A stretch of DNA of 64,000 bases, taken from NCBI GenBank assembly GCA_963932955.1, contig CAWVRK010000004.1, positions 1 to 64,000 of the forward strand. The letters run 5' to 3'. The DNA comes from Flavicella sp963932955 (GTDB taxonomy: Bacteria; Bacteroidota; Bacteroidia; Flavobacteriales; Flavobacteriaceae). A program made the position numbers and the translations under genes. Shown piece after piece: positions 34,963 to 43,456 of this stretch (its first letter is position 1; every line of letters starts with the position of its first letter). The notes beneath the pieces were generated by a model that was given only the letters and a program-made list of their open reading frames with translations, was not told where the DNA came from and did no database searches.

Positions 34963-36402
34963 TTAGATTGATCTCGAGTAGCCAAAGAGCTTTCTGGATT
35001 TTATCAAATCTGCAATTCCTTCCGGCACCATTTCTTCCCAGCCTTTTTTTGACTTGGCGATCAATTCAAGAATCGTTCTTGAGAATACTTCCAAGATTTC
35101 GGGATCGTAATTTTTGATGTCAATTAGTTTGCCGTTGGTTTTGAAAAATTTGTACAATTCAATCATTCTTGGATGCACTTTTAAATTTTCACTGGTGATG
35201 AGTTCACCAGTTTCTTTGTCTTTTAGGGGGTACATATATATTTTTAGGTCTTTGAAAAACAATTTTCCAAAAGCCTCCAAAATACCTCCACTCAAATTGC
35301 GGTAGTACTTTTCATCGAATATTTGCACCAAACTTTCTACTCCCATTGCCAATCCGATTCGAAACTTGGAGAATTCACTGAAATATTCGACCAGTTTGTA
35401 GTATTCTTGAAAGTTTGTAATCATCACATTTTGCCCCAAAGAACATAGTAATTCAGCACGGTCTAAAAAGTCCCTTTCGTTTATTCTTCCTTCCGACCTC
35501 AAATTGGCAAGTGTGATTTCAAAAACAATCTTTGTGTTTTCTTCTTCCACTTTCTTTTCGCTAAAAAACTGTTTTTTAGCATTCTCATACATGTCCATGT
35601 TTACACGGGTCACAGGTCGAAAACTTCCTCTCAAAGCCAATATGTTTTTTTTGTACAAGACGTGAGCAGGTAATAGGTTGCTTCCATTGGAGTCAAACAT
35701 TACTGCATTGGTCATGCCGTTTTTCACCAATTGAAGACTCATCAATCGATTGTCCACATACATAAACCGAGGTCCTGAAAAATTGATCATATCGATTTCT
35801 AATTGGTCTTTGTGAAGATTGTCGTAGAGTGATGCCAAAAGGTCTTTGGGGTTGTCATTCATATAGAAAGCCCCATAAATAAGATTCACACCTAATTTTC
35901 CGAGTGTTTCCTGTTGCAAAGTTCCATCTGTTTCTTTAAAGCGCAGGTGCAGCACGATTTCGTTGTAGTCCTCTAAGGGATCTAATTGAAATCGTATGCC
36001 GACCCAGCCATGGCCTTTGAACTGTTTGGCAAAATCTATGGTAGCCACCGTATTGGCATAACTAAAGAAAAATTTATTTGGGTGTTTGTCTCGACTCAAA
36101 CGTTGCTCCATCAGACGGATTTCATGTTTGAGCATTTTTTTCAGGCGCCCTTCGGTCACATACCTATGGTCGTCCTCCATCCCGTAAATTGCATCAGAGA
36201 AATCCTTGTCATAAGCACTCATCGCTTTTGCAATGGTACCCGAAGAACCCCCAGACCTAAAAAAATTCCGAACAGTTTCCTGACCAGCTCCAATTTCAGA
36301 AAAGGTGCCGTAAATGTTTTCATTTAAATTGATGCGAAGCGATTTTCCTTTTGTGGTAGGAATGATACTGATTTCTTTGTCACCTTTAAGAGTTACTGCC
36401 AT
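34963..36402 (-). CDS. conserved protein of unknown function, 479 aa
   Basis: I do not recognise a named domain. No signal peptide or membrane helix, so probably cytoplasmic. N-terminal segment with KGKSLRINLNENIYGTFSEI and GAGQETVRNFFRSGG; centre with GKLGVNLIYGAFYMND, INFSGPRFMYVDNRLMSLQL and LRGSFRPVTRVNMDMYENA; C-terminus with GGILEAFGKLFFKDLKIYMY. The composition looks like a folded enzyme or scaffold, and codon use is like that of its neighbours. The gene stands alone, divergent from a PhnP-like hydrolase. Confidence 0.8.
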   Translation of the reverse strand: MAVTLKGDKEISIIPTTKGKSLRINLNENIYGTFSEIGAGQETVRNFFRSGGSSGTIAKAMSAYDKDFSDAIYGMEDDHRYVTEGRLKKMLKHEIRLMEQRLSRDKHPNKFFFSYANTVATIDFAKQFKGHGWVGIRFQLDPLEDYNEIVLHLRFKETDGTLQQETLGKLGVNLIYGAFYMNDNPKDLLASLYDNLHKDQLEIDMINFSGPRFMYVDNRLMSLQLVKNGMTNAVMFDSNGSNLLPAHVLYKKNILALRGSFRPVTRVNMDMYENAKKQFFSEKKVEEENTKIVFEITLANLRSEGRINERDFLDRAELLCSLGQNVMITNFQEYYKLVEYFSEFSKFRIGLAMGVESLVQIFDEKYYRNLSGGILEAFGKLFFKDLKIYMYPLKDKETGELITSENLKVHPRMIELYKFFKTNGKLIDIKNYDPEILEVFSRTILELIAKSKKGWEEMVPEGIADLIKSRKLFGYSRSI

Positions 36403-36527
36403 GATGGGATAGGGTTGTATGTGTGCCTAACAAAAATAACAAATTCATGGAGTTTTGAGAAATATAATTCTATTTTTGTTTTTTTGGAAAACCCCTTAAT
36501 TTTTGAATCCAGATGCTTGACAACTCG

Positions 36528-37292
36528 ATGAAAATTACTTTTTTAGGAACGGGAACTTCACAGGGCATTCCGATGATCTTGTCCGATGGACCTGTCAATT
36601 TTTCCTCTGATAGCAAAGACCAACGTTTGCGCTCCTCTGCCATAATATCCTGGAAAGACGCTTCCTATTTGATCGATTGCGGCCCCGATTTTAGACAGCA
36701 AATTTTAAGAGCACAAATCAAAGACATCCAAGGAATCTTTTTCACGCACGAACATTCCGACCATGTGGGAGGTTTGGACGACATTCGTCCCTTTTGTTAT
36801 AAATTGGGATCTATGCCCATTTATGCCAAAAAACGGGTGATGCAATCTCTGGAAAGGCGCTATGATTATATTTTTCAAAAGGACAACCCATATCCCGGGG
36901 TGGCCAAAATTACCGAACATACAATTGGATTGGAGGCCTTCCAATTAAAAGGCGTTACCGTTCAGCCTATTGAGGTAGACCACGGTTCCTTGCCCATTTA
37001 CGGATATCGCTTTGGCGAGATGGCCTATTTGACGGATGTAAAATCGATTTCAGCAAAAGAACGATTGAAATTGAAAAACTTGGATGTTTTGGTTTTGAAC
37101 GCCCTGCGCATAGCCCCCCATTTTTCACATTTGAACTTGGAAGAAGCCTTGGCTTTTGTTGCAGAAATAAATCCCAAAAGAACCTATTTTACTCATATCA
37201 GTCACCACTTGGGTTTCCATAAAGAAGTTTCCAAAACCCTTCCAAAAAATGTATTTTTGGCCTACGACGGTTTGGAAGTTACAGTGGGATAA
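36528..37292 (+). CDS. PhnP-like MBL-fold metallohydrolase
   Basis: About 254 aa. Metallo-beta-lactamase fold phosphodiesterase. Zinc motif FFTHEHSDHVGGLDD with downstream ligands in VDHGSLPIYGYRF, YLTDVKSI and FTHISHHLG. Begins MKITFLGTGTSQGIP as in PhnP and YycJ-type enzymes. An ATG at 36513 would add five residues. No phosphonate genes are nearby, so another cyclic or nucleotide substrate is possible. Confidence 0.9.
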   Translation: MKITFLGTGTSQGIPMILSDGPVNFSSDSKDQRLRSSAIISWKDASYLIDCGPDFRQQILRAQIKDIQGIFFTHEHSDHVGGLDDIRPFCYKLGSMPIYAKKRVMQSLERRYDYIFQKDNPYPGVAKITEHTIGLEAFQLKGVTVQPIEVDHGSLPIYGYRFGEMAYLTDVKSISAKERLKLKNLDVLVLNALRIAPHFSHLNLEEALAFVAEINPKRTYFTHISHHLGFHKEVSKTLPKNVFLAYDGLEVTVG

Positions 37293-37312
37293 AAGATCCT
37301 TGTTTTAGAGTT

Positions 37313-37957
37313 TTACAGGCGTTGTAGCATCCACTCTTTGAAGTCATGAAAATTTTGAGGGTGCACTCCGTGTCCAACAGGATATTCTTTGTACCCGCAA
37401 TCCAAGCCTTGTTGTTTTAAGTAAGTCGGAGTTTTTCGTGCCCATTCCACTGGAATCACTTGGTCCATGCTGCCATGTGAGACAAAGAAATCTGCAGTGC
37501 TTTTGGCGGGGTCTCCAGTAATTAAATCTTCATTTAGGTAACCACTCAAAGCGATGACATGGTGAATTTTAGTAGAATTTAAAGCCAGTCCATAACTCAA
37601 AATAGCTCCTTGACTAAAACCCAATACAAACACTTTGTTTGCATCGACCATAGGGTTTTCTGTAAATTCTTGGATAAAAGTTGCAATGCGATCTGCGGAA
37701 ATGGAGGCTTCTGCTAAGTCTGAAAACTTATTCTGATTGGCGTCAAAATTGATGCTGTACCACGCATAACTGTTGTAGTCGAGTTCGTGAGGTGCTTGGA
37801 GGCTTACAATGTGCAAATTTTTGGGAAGTTCCGCCGCAAAGGAAAATAAGTCTGCCTCGTTACTGCCATAGCCGTGGAGCAATACCAATAGAGGGGCTGG
37901 GATGTCTGTCTGTATTGTGGGTTTCCTTTCTAAGAAATTCAGCGAACCTATTTTCAT
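37313..37957 (-). CDS. alpha/beta hydrolase, phospholipase/carboxylesterase family
   Basis: 214 aa. LLHGYGSNEADLFSFA oxyanion region, nucleophile Ser in GFSQGAILSY, acid Asp in GSMDQVIPVEWA and His in VGHGVHPQ complete the catalytic triad. Cytosolic, no signal. Substrate unknown. It follows the dihydroorotase-like gene by 10 nt. Confidence 0.92.
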   Translation of the reverse strand: MKIGSLNFLERKPTIQTDIPAPLLVLLHGYGSNEADLFSFAAELPKNLHIVSLQAPHELDYNSYAWYSINFDANQNKFSDLAEASISADRIATFIQEFTENPMVDANKVFVLGFSQGAILSYGLALNSTKIHHVIALSGYLNEDLITGDPAKSTADFFVSHGSMDQVIPVEWARKTPTYLKQQGLDCGYKEYPVGHGVHPQNFHDFKEWMLQRL

Positions 37958-37967
37958 CTTACTTTTT

Positions 37968-39242
37968 TTACAAATTCAGGCTTGCTTCGTTCAGAACCAA
38001 TTCGTGGTTGGCATAAATCCCATATACCTTGCCTTTGATCTTTTTTCCAAGAAACAGGCTGTTTTTGGAGGTAGATAAGATTTCTTTTTCCGAAAAAACA
38101 CGAGTTTCAGTATTCGTAAATAAGCTGATGGCCGCTTCGTTTCCTTCTTCGATGCAGTTTGTTTTTAGTCCGAACACACGGCGCGGTTTTGTAGTTAAAA
38201 GTTCTACGATGGTTTCGACGTCAAAAACGGTACTCAGACAACCAAACAAACTTTCGAGACCGATCGTCCCGTATTTAGCATGGTCAAATTCCACTTTTTT
38301 GTGTTCGATATCGATCGGATTGTGATCAGACGTGATGCAATCAATACTTCCGTCGAGAACTCCTGCAACCAGTGCTTCCGTGTCTTTTTTGGTGCGTAGG
38401 GGTGGAAGGACTTTGACATTTCCACTAAAACCGTGTAGTTCGTCGTCCGTAAGCGTTAGGTGGTGAGCTGAAACACTACAGGTTACTCGTAGGTTTTTTT
38501 GTTTTGCGACACGAATCAATTCGACTGATTTGGCAGTGCTGATTGTCGGGATGTGCAACTTTCCGCCGGTGTATTCGAGGAGAAACAAATCTCGTGAGAT
38601 TTGCAATTCTTCGGCGAGGTTAGGGATTCCTTTGATGCCCAATCGGGTGCTGTTTTCTCCTTCGTTGGCAATTCCCTCTCCGGCAATGCTCTTGTTGTGG
38701 GGGAAACTAAGAACAAGCCCGTCAAAATTTTGTGCGTACAAAAGTGCTATTTTCATCAAATTCTCATTTGCAACAGGGAGGTTGTAGTCACCAAAGGCGA
38801 TAGCTCCAGAGCTCTTTAGGTCAAAAAGTTCTGCCATTTCAACACCTTTGCTCTTTTGAGTGAGGCTTGCGATTGGGTGTAGGTTGGTCGCTTTGTGTTT
38901 GCTTTGATGGATCAAATAAGAAACGGATGTCTTTGAGTCGATCAAGGGCTGGCTATTGGAATTCAGGGCGATGTCTGTAAAACCACTTTTGGCAGCGACA
39001 TCAAGACCATTGTCAAGGGTTTCTCGTTCCTCAAATCCGGGCTCTCCCAATGAAACACTGCTGTCAAACCATCCATTCGATATGTGCAGGTCTTTTAGTT
39101 TAATTTGTTTAAAGTTTTCTGGACATTTGAGGCCATTCCCTATTTTTACAAACACATTGTTTTCAATAAGCAAGTCCTTTTTCTGTAAGTGAAAGGGACT
39201 GTTTTTGTCTACAATCGTTGCGGATTTTATAAGAATGTTCAT
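37968..39242 (-). CDS. dihydroorotase-like protein lacking the metal HxH
   Basis: About 424 aa, amidohydrolase fold. The type I dihydroorotase pattern is clear (GEPGFEERETLDNG, KVLPPLRTKKDTEAL, ITSDHNPIDIEHK, YGTIGLESL), but where active enzymes read D-x-H-x-H-x-R the sequence is GWFDSSVSLGEPGF, so both metal-binding His are gone. This resembles the inactive PyrC-like partner that supports aspartate transcarbamoylase in some bacteria. A true PyrC should exist elsewhere. The start at 39254 is less likely than the ATG at 39242. Confidence 0.85.
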   Translation of the reverse strand: MNILIKSATIVDKNSPFHLQKKDLLIENNVFVKIGNGLKCPENFKQIKLKDLHISNGWFDSSVSLGEPGFEERETLDNGLDVAAKSGFTDIALNSNSQPLIDSKTSVSYLIHQSKHKATNLHPIASLTQKSKGVEMAELFDLKSSGAIAFGDYNLPVANENLMKIALLYAQNFDGLVLSFPHNKSIAGEGIANEGENSTRLGIKGIPNLAEELQISRDLFLLEYTGGKLHIPTISTAKSVELIRVAKQKNLRVTCSVSAHHLTLTDDELHGFSGNVKVLPPLRTKKDTEALVAGVLDGSIDCITSDHNPIDIEHKKVEFDHAKYGTIGLESLFGCLSTVFDVETIVELLTTKPRRVFGLKTNCIEEGNEAAISLFTNTETRVFSEKEILSTSKNSLFLGKKIKGKVYGIYANHELVLNEASLNL

Positions 39243-39574
39243 AGGTTGTAGCATTTTGAGAGACGTGGGTTTTTCCCAAATACAAAGGTGTAAAGCCAGT
39301 ATAAAAGGATGGAGACAGTGTTTGTGAATTGGAAAAATCTAATGAAATAATCAGGTTTTGCTAGTGGATTTAGCGCTAAAAATTGACACGAAGTGGTGTT
39401 TTTAACCTGCATTGGTTTGAAAGATTTGTCAAAGATAAGCAAAGAAAATGAAATGGAGAACTTTTCAAAAAATACCTTTGTAAGAAGAGGCAAGGAAAAT
39501 GTCTTGTGTAGGTGAAAAACAGCCTGTAATTTTCGTTGTAGGATTCCCTAGGAGTAGGTCTTTGAAATATTTTT
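39243..39574. other. intergenic stretch without a recognisable gene
   Basis: 332 nt between the dihydroorotase-like gene and the ABC ATPase. The minus strand has a short open frame (39239-39493), rich in Phe and without a usable start context or motifs; I do not believe it. It must contain the promoter of the pyrC-like gene, but no consensus stands out. Confidence 0.5.
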
Positions 39575-40249
39575 TTAGGAGGCGCTATCTGAAACAATCT
39601 TTCCATCACGCATTTCCAAGGTGCGATCTGCCATGTTTGCCAACTCCTTGTTGTGGGTAACAATGACAAATGTCTGGCCCAATTCTTTGCGCAATTTTAA
39701 AAACAGGTCGTGAAGGTTTTTAGCCGATTTGGAGTCCAGGTTGCCACTGGGTTCATCTGCAAATATCACTGCGGGTTTATTGATCAATGCCCTCGCCACA
39801 GCCACGCGTTGTTGTTCGCCTCCAGAAAGCTCACTAGGTTTGTGATGGATTCTTTCCTTCAATCCCAAATAATTTAACAGTTCCATTGCTTTGCTCTCAG
39901 CTTCTTTTTTGCTTTTTTTTGCGATATAGGCAGGGATGCAGACATTTTCTAGAGCCGTAAATTCAGGCAATAGTTGGTGGAATTGAAAGATAAATCCGAT
40001 GTTTTTATTTCGAAATTTTGAAAGATTTTTTTTGGAAATTTTTTGGAGGTTTTGACCGTTGATTTTTAAGGCGGCTTTTTTCTTTTTGGAAGGAGAATCC
40101 AAGGTGCCTAAGATTTGCAACAAGGTTGTTTTTCCAGCTCCTGAAGGTCCTGTGACAGCTACAACTTCCCCTTTTTGGATGTGTACATCCACACCTTTTA
40201 ATACTTCTAAGGGTCCATATTGTTTATGAATGTTGCTCGCTTTGATCAT
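39575..40249 (-). CDS. ABC ATPase, LolD/MacB type
   Basis: About 224 aa. Walker A GPSGAGKTT, signature LSGGEQQRVAVARAL, Walker B VIFADEPSGNLDS, H-loop VTHNKELA. The order and the LGTLDSPSKKKK insert fit the LolD group, which powers LolCE-type permeases that release lipoproteins from the inner membrane. No permease is adjacent. An upstream extension to 40336 lacks support; MIKASNIHKQYG is the standard start. Confidence 0.9.
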   Translation of the reverse strand: MIKASNIHKQYGPLEVLKGVDVHIQKGEVVAVTGPSGAGKTTLLQILGTLDSPSKKKKAALKINGQNLQKISKKNLSKFRNKNIGFIFQFHQLLPEFTALENVCIPAYIAKKSKKEAESKAMELLNYLGLKERIHHKPSELSGGEQQRVAVARALINKPAVIFADEPSGNLDSKSAKNLHDLFLKLRKELGQTFVIVTHNKELANMADRTLEMRDGKIVSDSAS

Positions 40250-40400
40250 GTTTTTTTGACTTGAGTTCTCAAAAATAGGAAATATGCAGCAATAAGTACT
40301 TTCTTTTTTAAGCATTCTTTGGAAAACCAAGACCAATTGAAACTTTGCTCCTATTTGGTTTTTTTTATAAAAAATAGTCTGCTAATCGAAAATGGATTGT

Positions 40401-40408
40401 TATTTTTG
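40401..40408 (+). promoter_or_regulatory. putative -7 element of sucC
   Basis: TATTTTTG, 25 nt before the ATG at 40434. The upstream element is poor. Confidence 0.45.
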
Positions 40409-40433
40409 TGACGGTTTTTTAAAAAATACACAC

Positions 40434-41627
40434 ATGAATTTACACGAATATCAAGGAAAAGAGATTTTGAACAGTTTTGGTGTACGCATCCAGCGAGGCA
40501 TCGTTGCACAAACTCCTGACGAAGCTGTTGCTGCAGCCAAAGAATTGACTGCCCAAACAGGTACGAGTTGGTATGTTGTCAAAGCACAAGTCCACGCAGG
40601 TGGTCGTGGTAAAGGAGGTGGTGTCAAACTCGCAAAAAATGTGGCGGAGGTAAAACAAATTTCTGATGAAATCATCGGCATGCATTTGATAACGCCACAG
40701 ACAAGTGCAGAAGGAAAACTTGTACACCAAGTATTGATTGCTGAAGACGTCTACTATCCAGGAGAAAGTGAACCAGAAGAATACTACATTTCTGTTTTGC
40801 TAAACAGGGCTACAGGGACCAATATGGTCATGTATTCTACAGAAGGTGGGATGGACATTGAAACCGTGGCTGAAGAAACACCCCACTTGATTTTTACAGA
40901 GGAAATAGACCCCGCTTTGGGAATCCTTCCTTTTCAAGCACGAAAAATTGCTTTCAACCTCGGTTTGAAAGGTCAAGCTTTGAAAGAGATGGTCAAATTT
41001 GTGACTGCATTGTACATGGCTTATGACAAATCCGACGCTTCGATGTTTGAAATTAATCCGGTATTGAAAACTTCCGATGCTAAAATATTGGCAGTAGATG
41101 CAAAAGTATCTTTGGATGAAAACGCTTTGTACCGCCACAAAGATTATCTAGAAATGCGTGACATTCGCGAAGAAAACCCTATTGAGGTGGAAGCCAAAGC
41201 TGCTGGGTTGAATTATGTAGATTTGGATGGAAATGTAGGTTGTATGGTCAACGGTGCTGGATTGGCAATGGGCACCATGGATTTGATCAAACAAGCAGGA
41301 GGAGAGCCTGCCAACTTTTTAGATGTCGGTGGAACGGCCGATGCAAAACGTGTAGAAACAGCTTTTCGTATCATTCTAAAAGACCCGAACGTAAAAGCAA
41401 TTTTGGTAAATATATTTGGTGGAATTGTTCGTTGTGATCGTGTTGCTCAAGGAGTGGTGGATGCTTATACCAATATGGGTGATGCCATCAACATTCCCAT
41501 CATCGTTCGTTTGCAAGGAACCAATGCGATTGAAGCAAAAGAACTGATTGACAATAGCGGGATGGAAATCATTTCGGCGACTGAATTTCAAGAAGCTGCA
41601 GACAAAGTACAAGAAGTACTCGCTTGA
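40434..41627 (+). CDS. sucC: succinate-CoA ligase, ADP-forming, beta subunit
   Basis: 397 aa. TCA-cycle enzyme. MNLHEYQGKEIL start, ATP-grasp residues VVKAQVHAGGRGKGGGVKL, FEINPV, DAKVSLDENALYR, and the C-terminal CoA-ligase part GCMVNGAGLAMGTMDLIK and VNIFGGIVRCD. The alpha subunit gene sucD is not adjacent; a terminator follows at once. Earlier in-frame start codons give no recognised N-terminus. Confidence 0.97.
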   Translation: MNLHEYQGKEILNSFGVRIQRGIVAQTPDEAVAAAKELTAQTGTSWYVVKAQVHAGGRGKGGGVKLAKNVAEVKQISDEIIGMHLITPQTSAEGKLVHQVLIAEDVYYPGESEPEEYYISVLLNRATGTNMVMYSTEGGMDIETVAEETPHLIFTEEIDPALGILPFQARKIAFNLGLKGQALKEMVKFVTALYMAYDKSDASMFEINPVLKTSDAKILAVDAKVSLDENALYRHKDYLEMRDIREENPIEVEAKAAGLNYVDLDGNVGCMVNGAGLAMGTMDLIKQAGGEPANFLDVGGTADAKRVETAFRIILKDPNVKAILVNIFGGIVRCDRVAQGVVDAYTNMGDAINIPIIVRLQGTNAIEAKELIDNSGMEIISATEFQEAADKVQEVLA

Positions 41628-41644
41628 TACGTTAACAAATTATT

Positions 41645-41677
41645 AAAAAGGTCTTCCTGTTTGGGAAGGCCTTTTTT
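41645..41677 (+). terminator. rho-independent terminator after sucC
   Basis: Arms AAAAAGGTCTTCC (41645-41657) and GGAAGGCCTTTTT (41664-41676), one G-T pair, 6-nt loop, T-tract. It can also serve the convergent Nudix gene. Confidence 0.88.
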
Positions 41678-41700
41678 GTTGGTTTTCGAAATAGGTGGCA

Positions 41701-42288
41701 CTAATAAACGAGCAATTTGTGTAGCACTGCATGTTGCAGGAGCAGCATCGTTTTGGCATCTTGGATCAAACCGTTTTTCAACAATTCAATCGCTTTGGAA
41801 AAGGGCATTTCAAGCACTTCGATGTCTTCTTGTTCCTGTTCTAAACCACCGCCTTTCCCAACTTTCATCGTATTGTTGTATTCAGCGATGAAAAAATGCA
41901 ATTTTTCTGTAACAGCTCCAGGAGTCATATAGGCTTCAAATACTTTTTGAACCTTTTCAATCTGATAGCCTGTTTCTTCTTGAATTTCTTTTTTGATGCA
42001 GACTTCAGGACTGTCCTCGTCCAACAAGCCCGCACAGGTTTCTATCAAGTGGCCCGTAGGGTTGTCGTTTAAATAGCTAGGCAAACGAAATTGACGGATC
42101 AAAAGAATGTTTTGACTGTCCTTGTTGTACAAAAAAACCGTGGCCCCATTGCCGCGGTTGTAGCTTTCTCTGGTTTGACTCTGCCAAGTACCGTCCGAAC
42201 GAAGGTAGTCAAAAGTTACTTTTTCAAGGAGGTACCAATTGTCTGAAAGGACTGTTGTTTTTTTGATTTCAACGCGGTTGTTTTGCAT
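41701..42288 (-). CDS. Nudix hydrolase, GDP-mannose pyrophosphatase NudK-like
   Basis: 195 aa. The Nudix box is visible as AGLLDEDSPEVCIKKEIQEE followed by TGY. The ADP-ribose/GDP-mannose pyrophosphatase group is suggested by VFLYNKDSQNILLIRQFRLP and AYMTPGAVTEKLHFFIAEY, where the Glu of the catalytic loop sits. It probably cleaves nucleotide sugars. A short ORF overlaps its start by 20 nt. Confidence 0.9.
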   Translation of the reverse strand: MQNNRVEIKKTTVLSDNWYLLEKVTFDYLRSDGTWQSQTRESYNRGNGATVFLYNKDSQNILLIRQFRLPSYLNDNPTGHLIETCAGLLDEDSPEVCIKKEIQEETGYQIEKVQKVFEAYMTPGAVTEKLHFFIAEYNNTMKVGKGGGLEQEQEDIEVLEMPFSKAIELLKNGLIQDAKTMLLLQHAVLHKLLVY

Positions 42289-42439
42289 CTCTTGACTTTT
42301 TGATTTTACTGGAGTTTATGTGCTTGAATTCGTTGTCAAAACAATCCTGAAAAATCCCGCAAGAAGTGCCTATTTTGGCCAACTTTTTATCGGAGAATCC
42401 CTTTGCAAGTTTGGCGATGTCGGGACTTAAATACTTCAT
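42269..42439 (-). CDS. possible small protein upstream of the Nudix gene
   Basis: 56 codons, ATG to TGA, reading MKYLSPDIAKLAKGFSDKKL at the start, then a Cys pair in TSCGIFQDC and a Lys-rich end. It overlaps the Nudix start by 20 nt in another frame. The initial part looks protein-like, but no family is recognised; it may be real, a remnant or chance. Confidence 0.35.
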   Translation of the reverse strand: MKYLSPDIAKLAKGFSDKKLAKIGTSCGIFQDCFDNEFKHINSSKIKKSRDAKQPR

Positions 42440-42630
42440 AACAATCAAAAGATTTGTACATCGTAAATTTACAAAAAAATAAACAGTTTTTGAAGCAGTT
42501 GATTAGCAGAAGAGGAATTTGACAGTTTATTCCTTTCAATAAAAAGGTCAATCGTTCACAGTTTCAAGTTTATTTTTTGATTTACTTATTGCAAGTTCTG
42601 TATTTTAGCTGAAATTTTAAGAAACCCAAT

Positions 42631-43347
42631 ATGAAGCTCGCATTGTTTTCGGATATCCATGCCAACCTTCCTGCACTGGAAGCCTTTTTCACACAACTTG
42701 AATCTGTAAATCCTGATGGGGTGTATTGTTTGGGCGATGTGGTTGGATACTGTGTTTGGCCTAATGAAGTGATCAATGCCATTCGAAAAAAACGCATTCC
42801 CACGCTAGCAGGAAACCACGACGCTGTTGTTGGTTTTCCTACGAAAAGTCCTTCAGGAGTCTTTACAAACGGAGTGATTGGAGCATCAGAAAAGAACTAT
42901 CTATTGTCTTTACCGGCTCATATTCGTTTGGAGTTTCAGTTGCCAGCTCAGCGCATGCAGTTCTTGTTTGTACATGGAAGTCCGCGACGAAACAATGAAT
43001 ACCTTACCGAAGAAACCGACGCTGAGTTGCTTTTAAAACTCATGGAAGAAGCGAATGCTGATGTCTTGTGCTTTGGACACAGCCACAAACCTTTTCACCG
43101 AATCTTTCAAACTGAAAACGGTTACAAACACGCTATCAATCTCGGTTCCTTAGGCAAGCCCAAAGACGGTGATTCCAGGGGCTGTTATGCTGTTTTGGAA
43201 TGGGATGCAGATTTTTCTCTGCAAAACCCCAAAGGACTCAAAGTTGACTTTCAGCGGGTTGCATATGACTTGGAAAAAGCGACTTCAGCAATCGAAGCAA
43301 GTTTTTTGCCCAATGCATTTGCTCAAGCGCTTCGCGATGCGAAGTAG
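42631..43347 (+). CDS. metallophosphoesterase, YfcE/DUF2156-independent type
   Basis: 238 aa. Calcineurin-like dimetal fold: FSDIHANLPALEAF, GDVVGYCVWPNEV, GNHDAVVG, the paired His of FVHGSPRRNNEYL and GHSHKPF. Comparable single-domain enzymes hydrolyse small phosphodiesters or phosphoproteins; specificity unknown. Single-gene unit. Confidence 0.9.
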   Translation: MKLALFSDIHANLPALEAFFTQLESVNPDGVYCLGDVVGYCVWPNEVINAIRKKRIPTLAGNHDAVVGFPTKSPSGVFTNGVIGASEKNYLLSLPAHIRLEFQLPAQRMQFLFVHGSPRRNNEYLTEETDAELLLKLMEEANADVLCFGHSHKPFHRIFQTENGYKHAINLGSLGKPKDGDSRGCYAVLEWDADFSLQNPKGLKVDFQRVAYDLEKATSAIEASFLPNAFAQALRDAK

Positions 43348-43456
43348 TTGAGGGTACATTCTTTTGAGCTTTTGAAAGAATTCCGCAAACGCATCCAAAT
43401 AGGAAACACATAAATTCGTATTTTTACCCGTATAAATTTGATTCTGCACCCATTTC

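Noticed and set aside
39239..39493. 84-codon minus-strand frame before the dihydroorotase-like gene
   Set aside because: Phe-rich, no motif, no start context, and overlapping the true ATG region.
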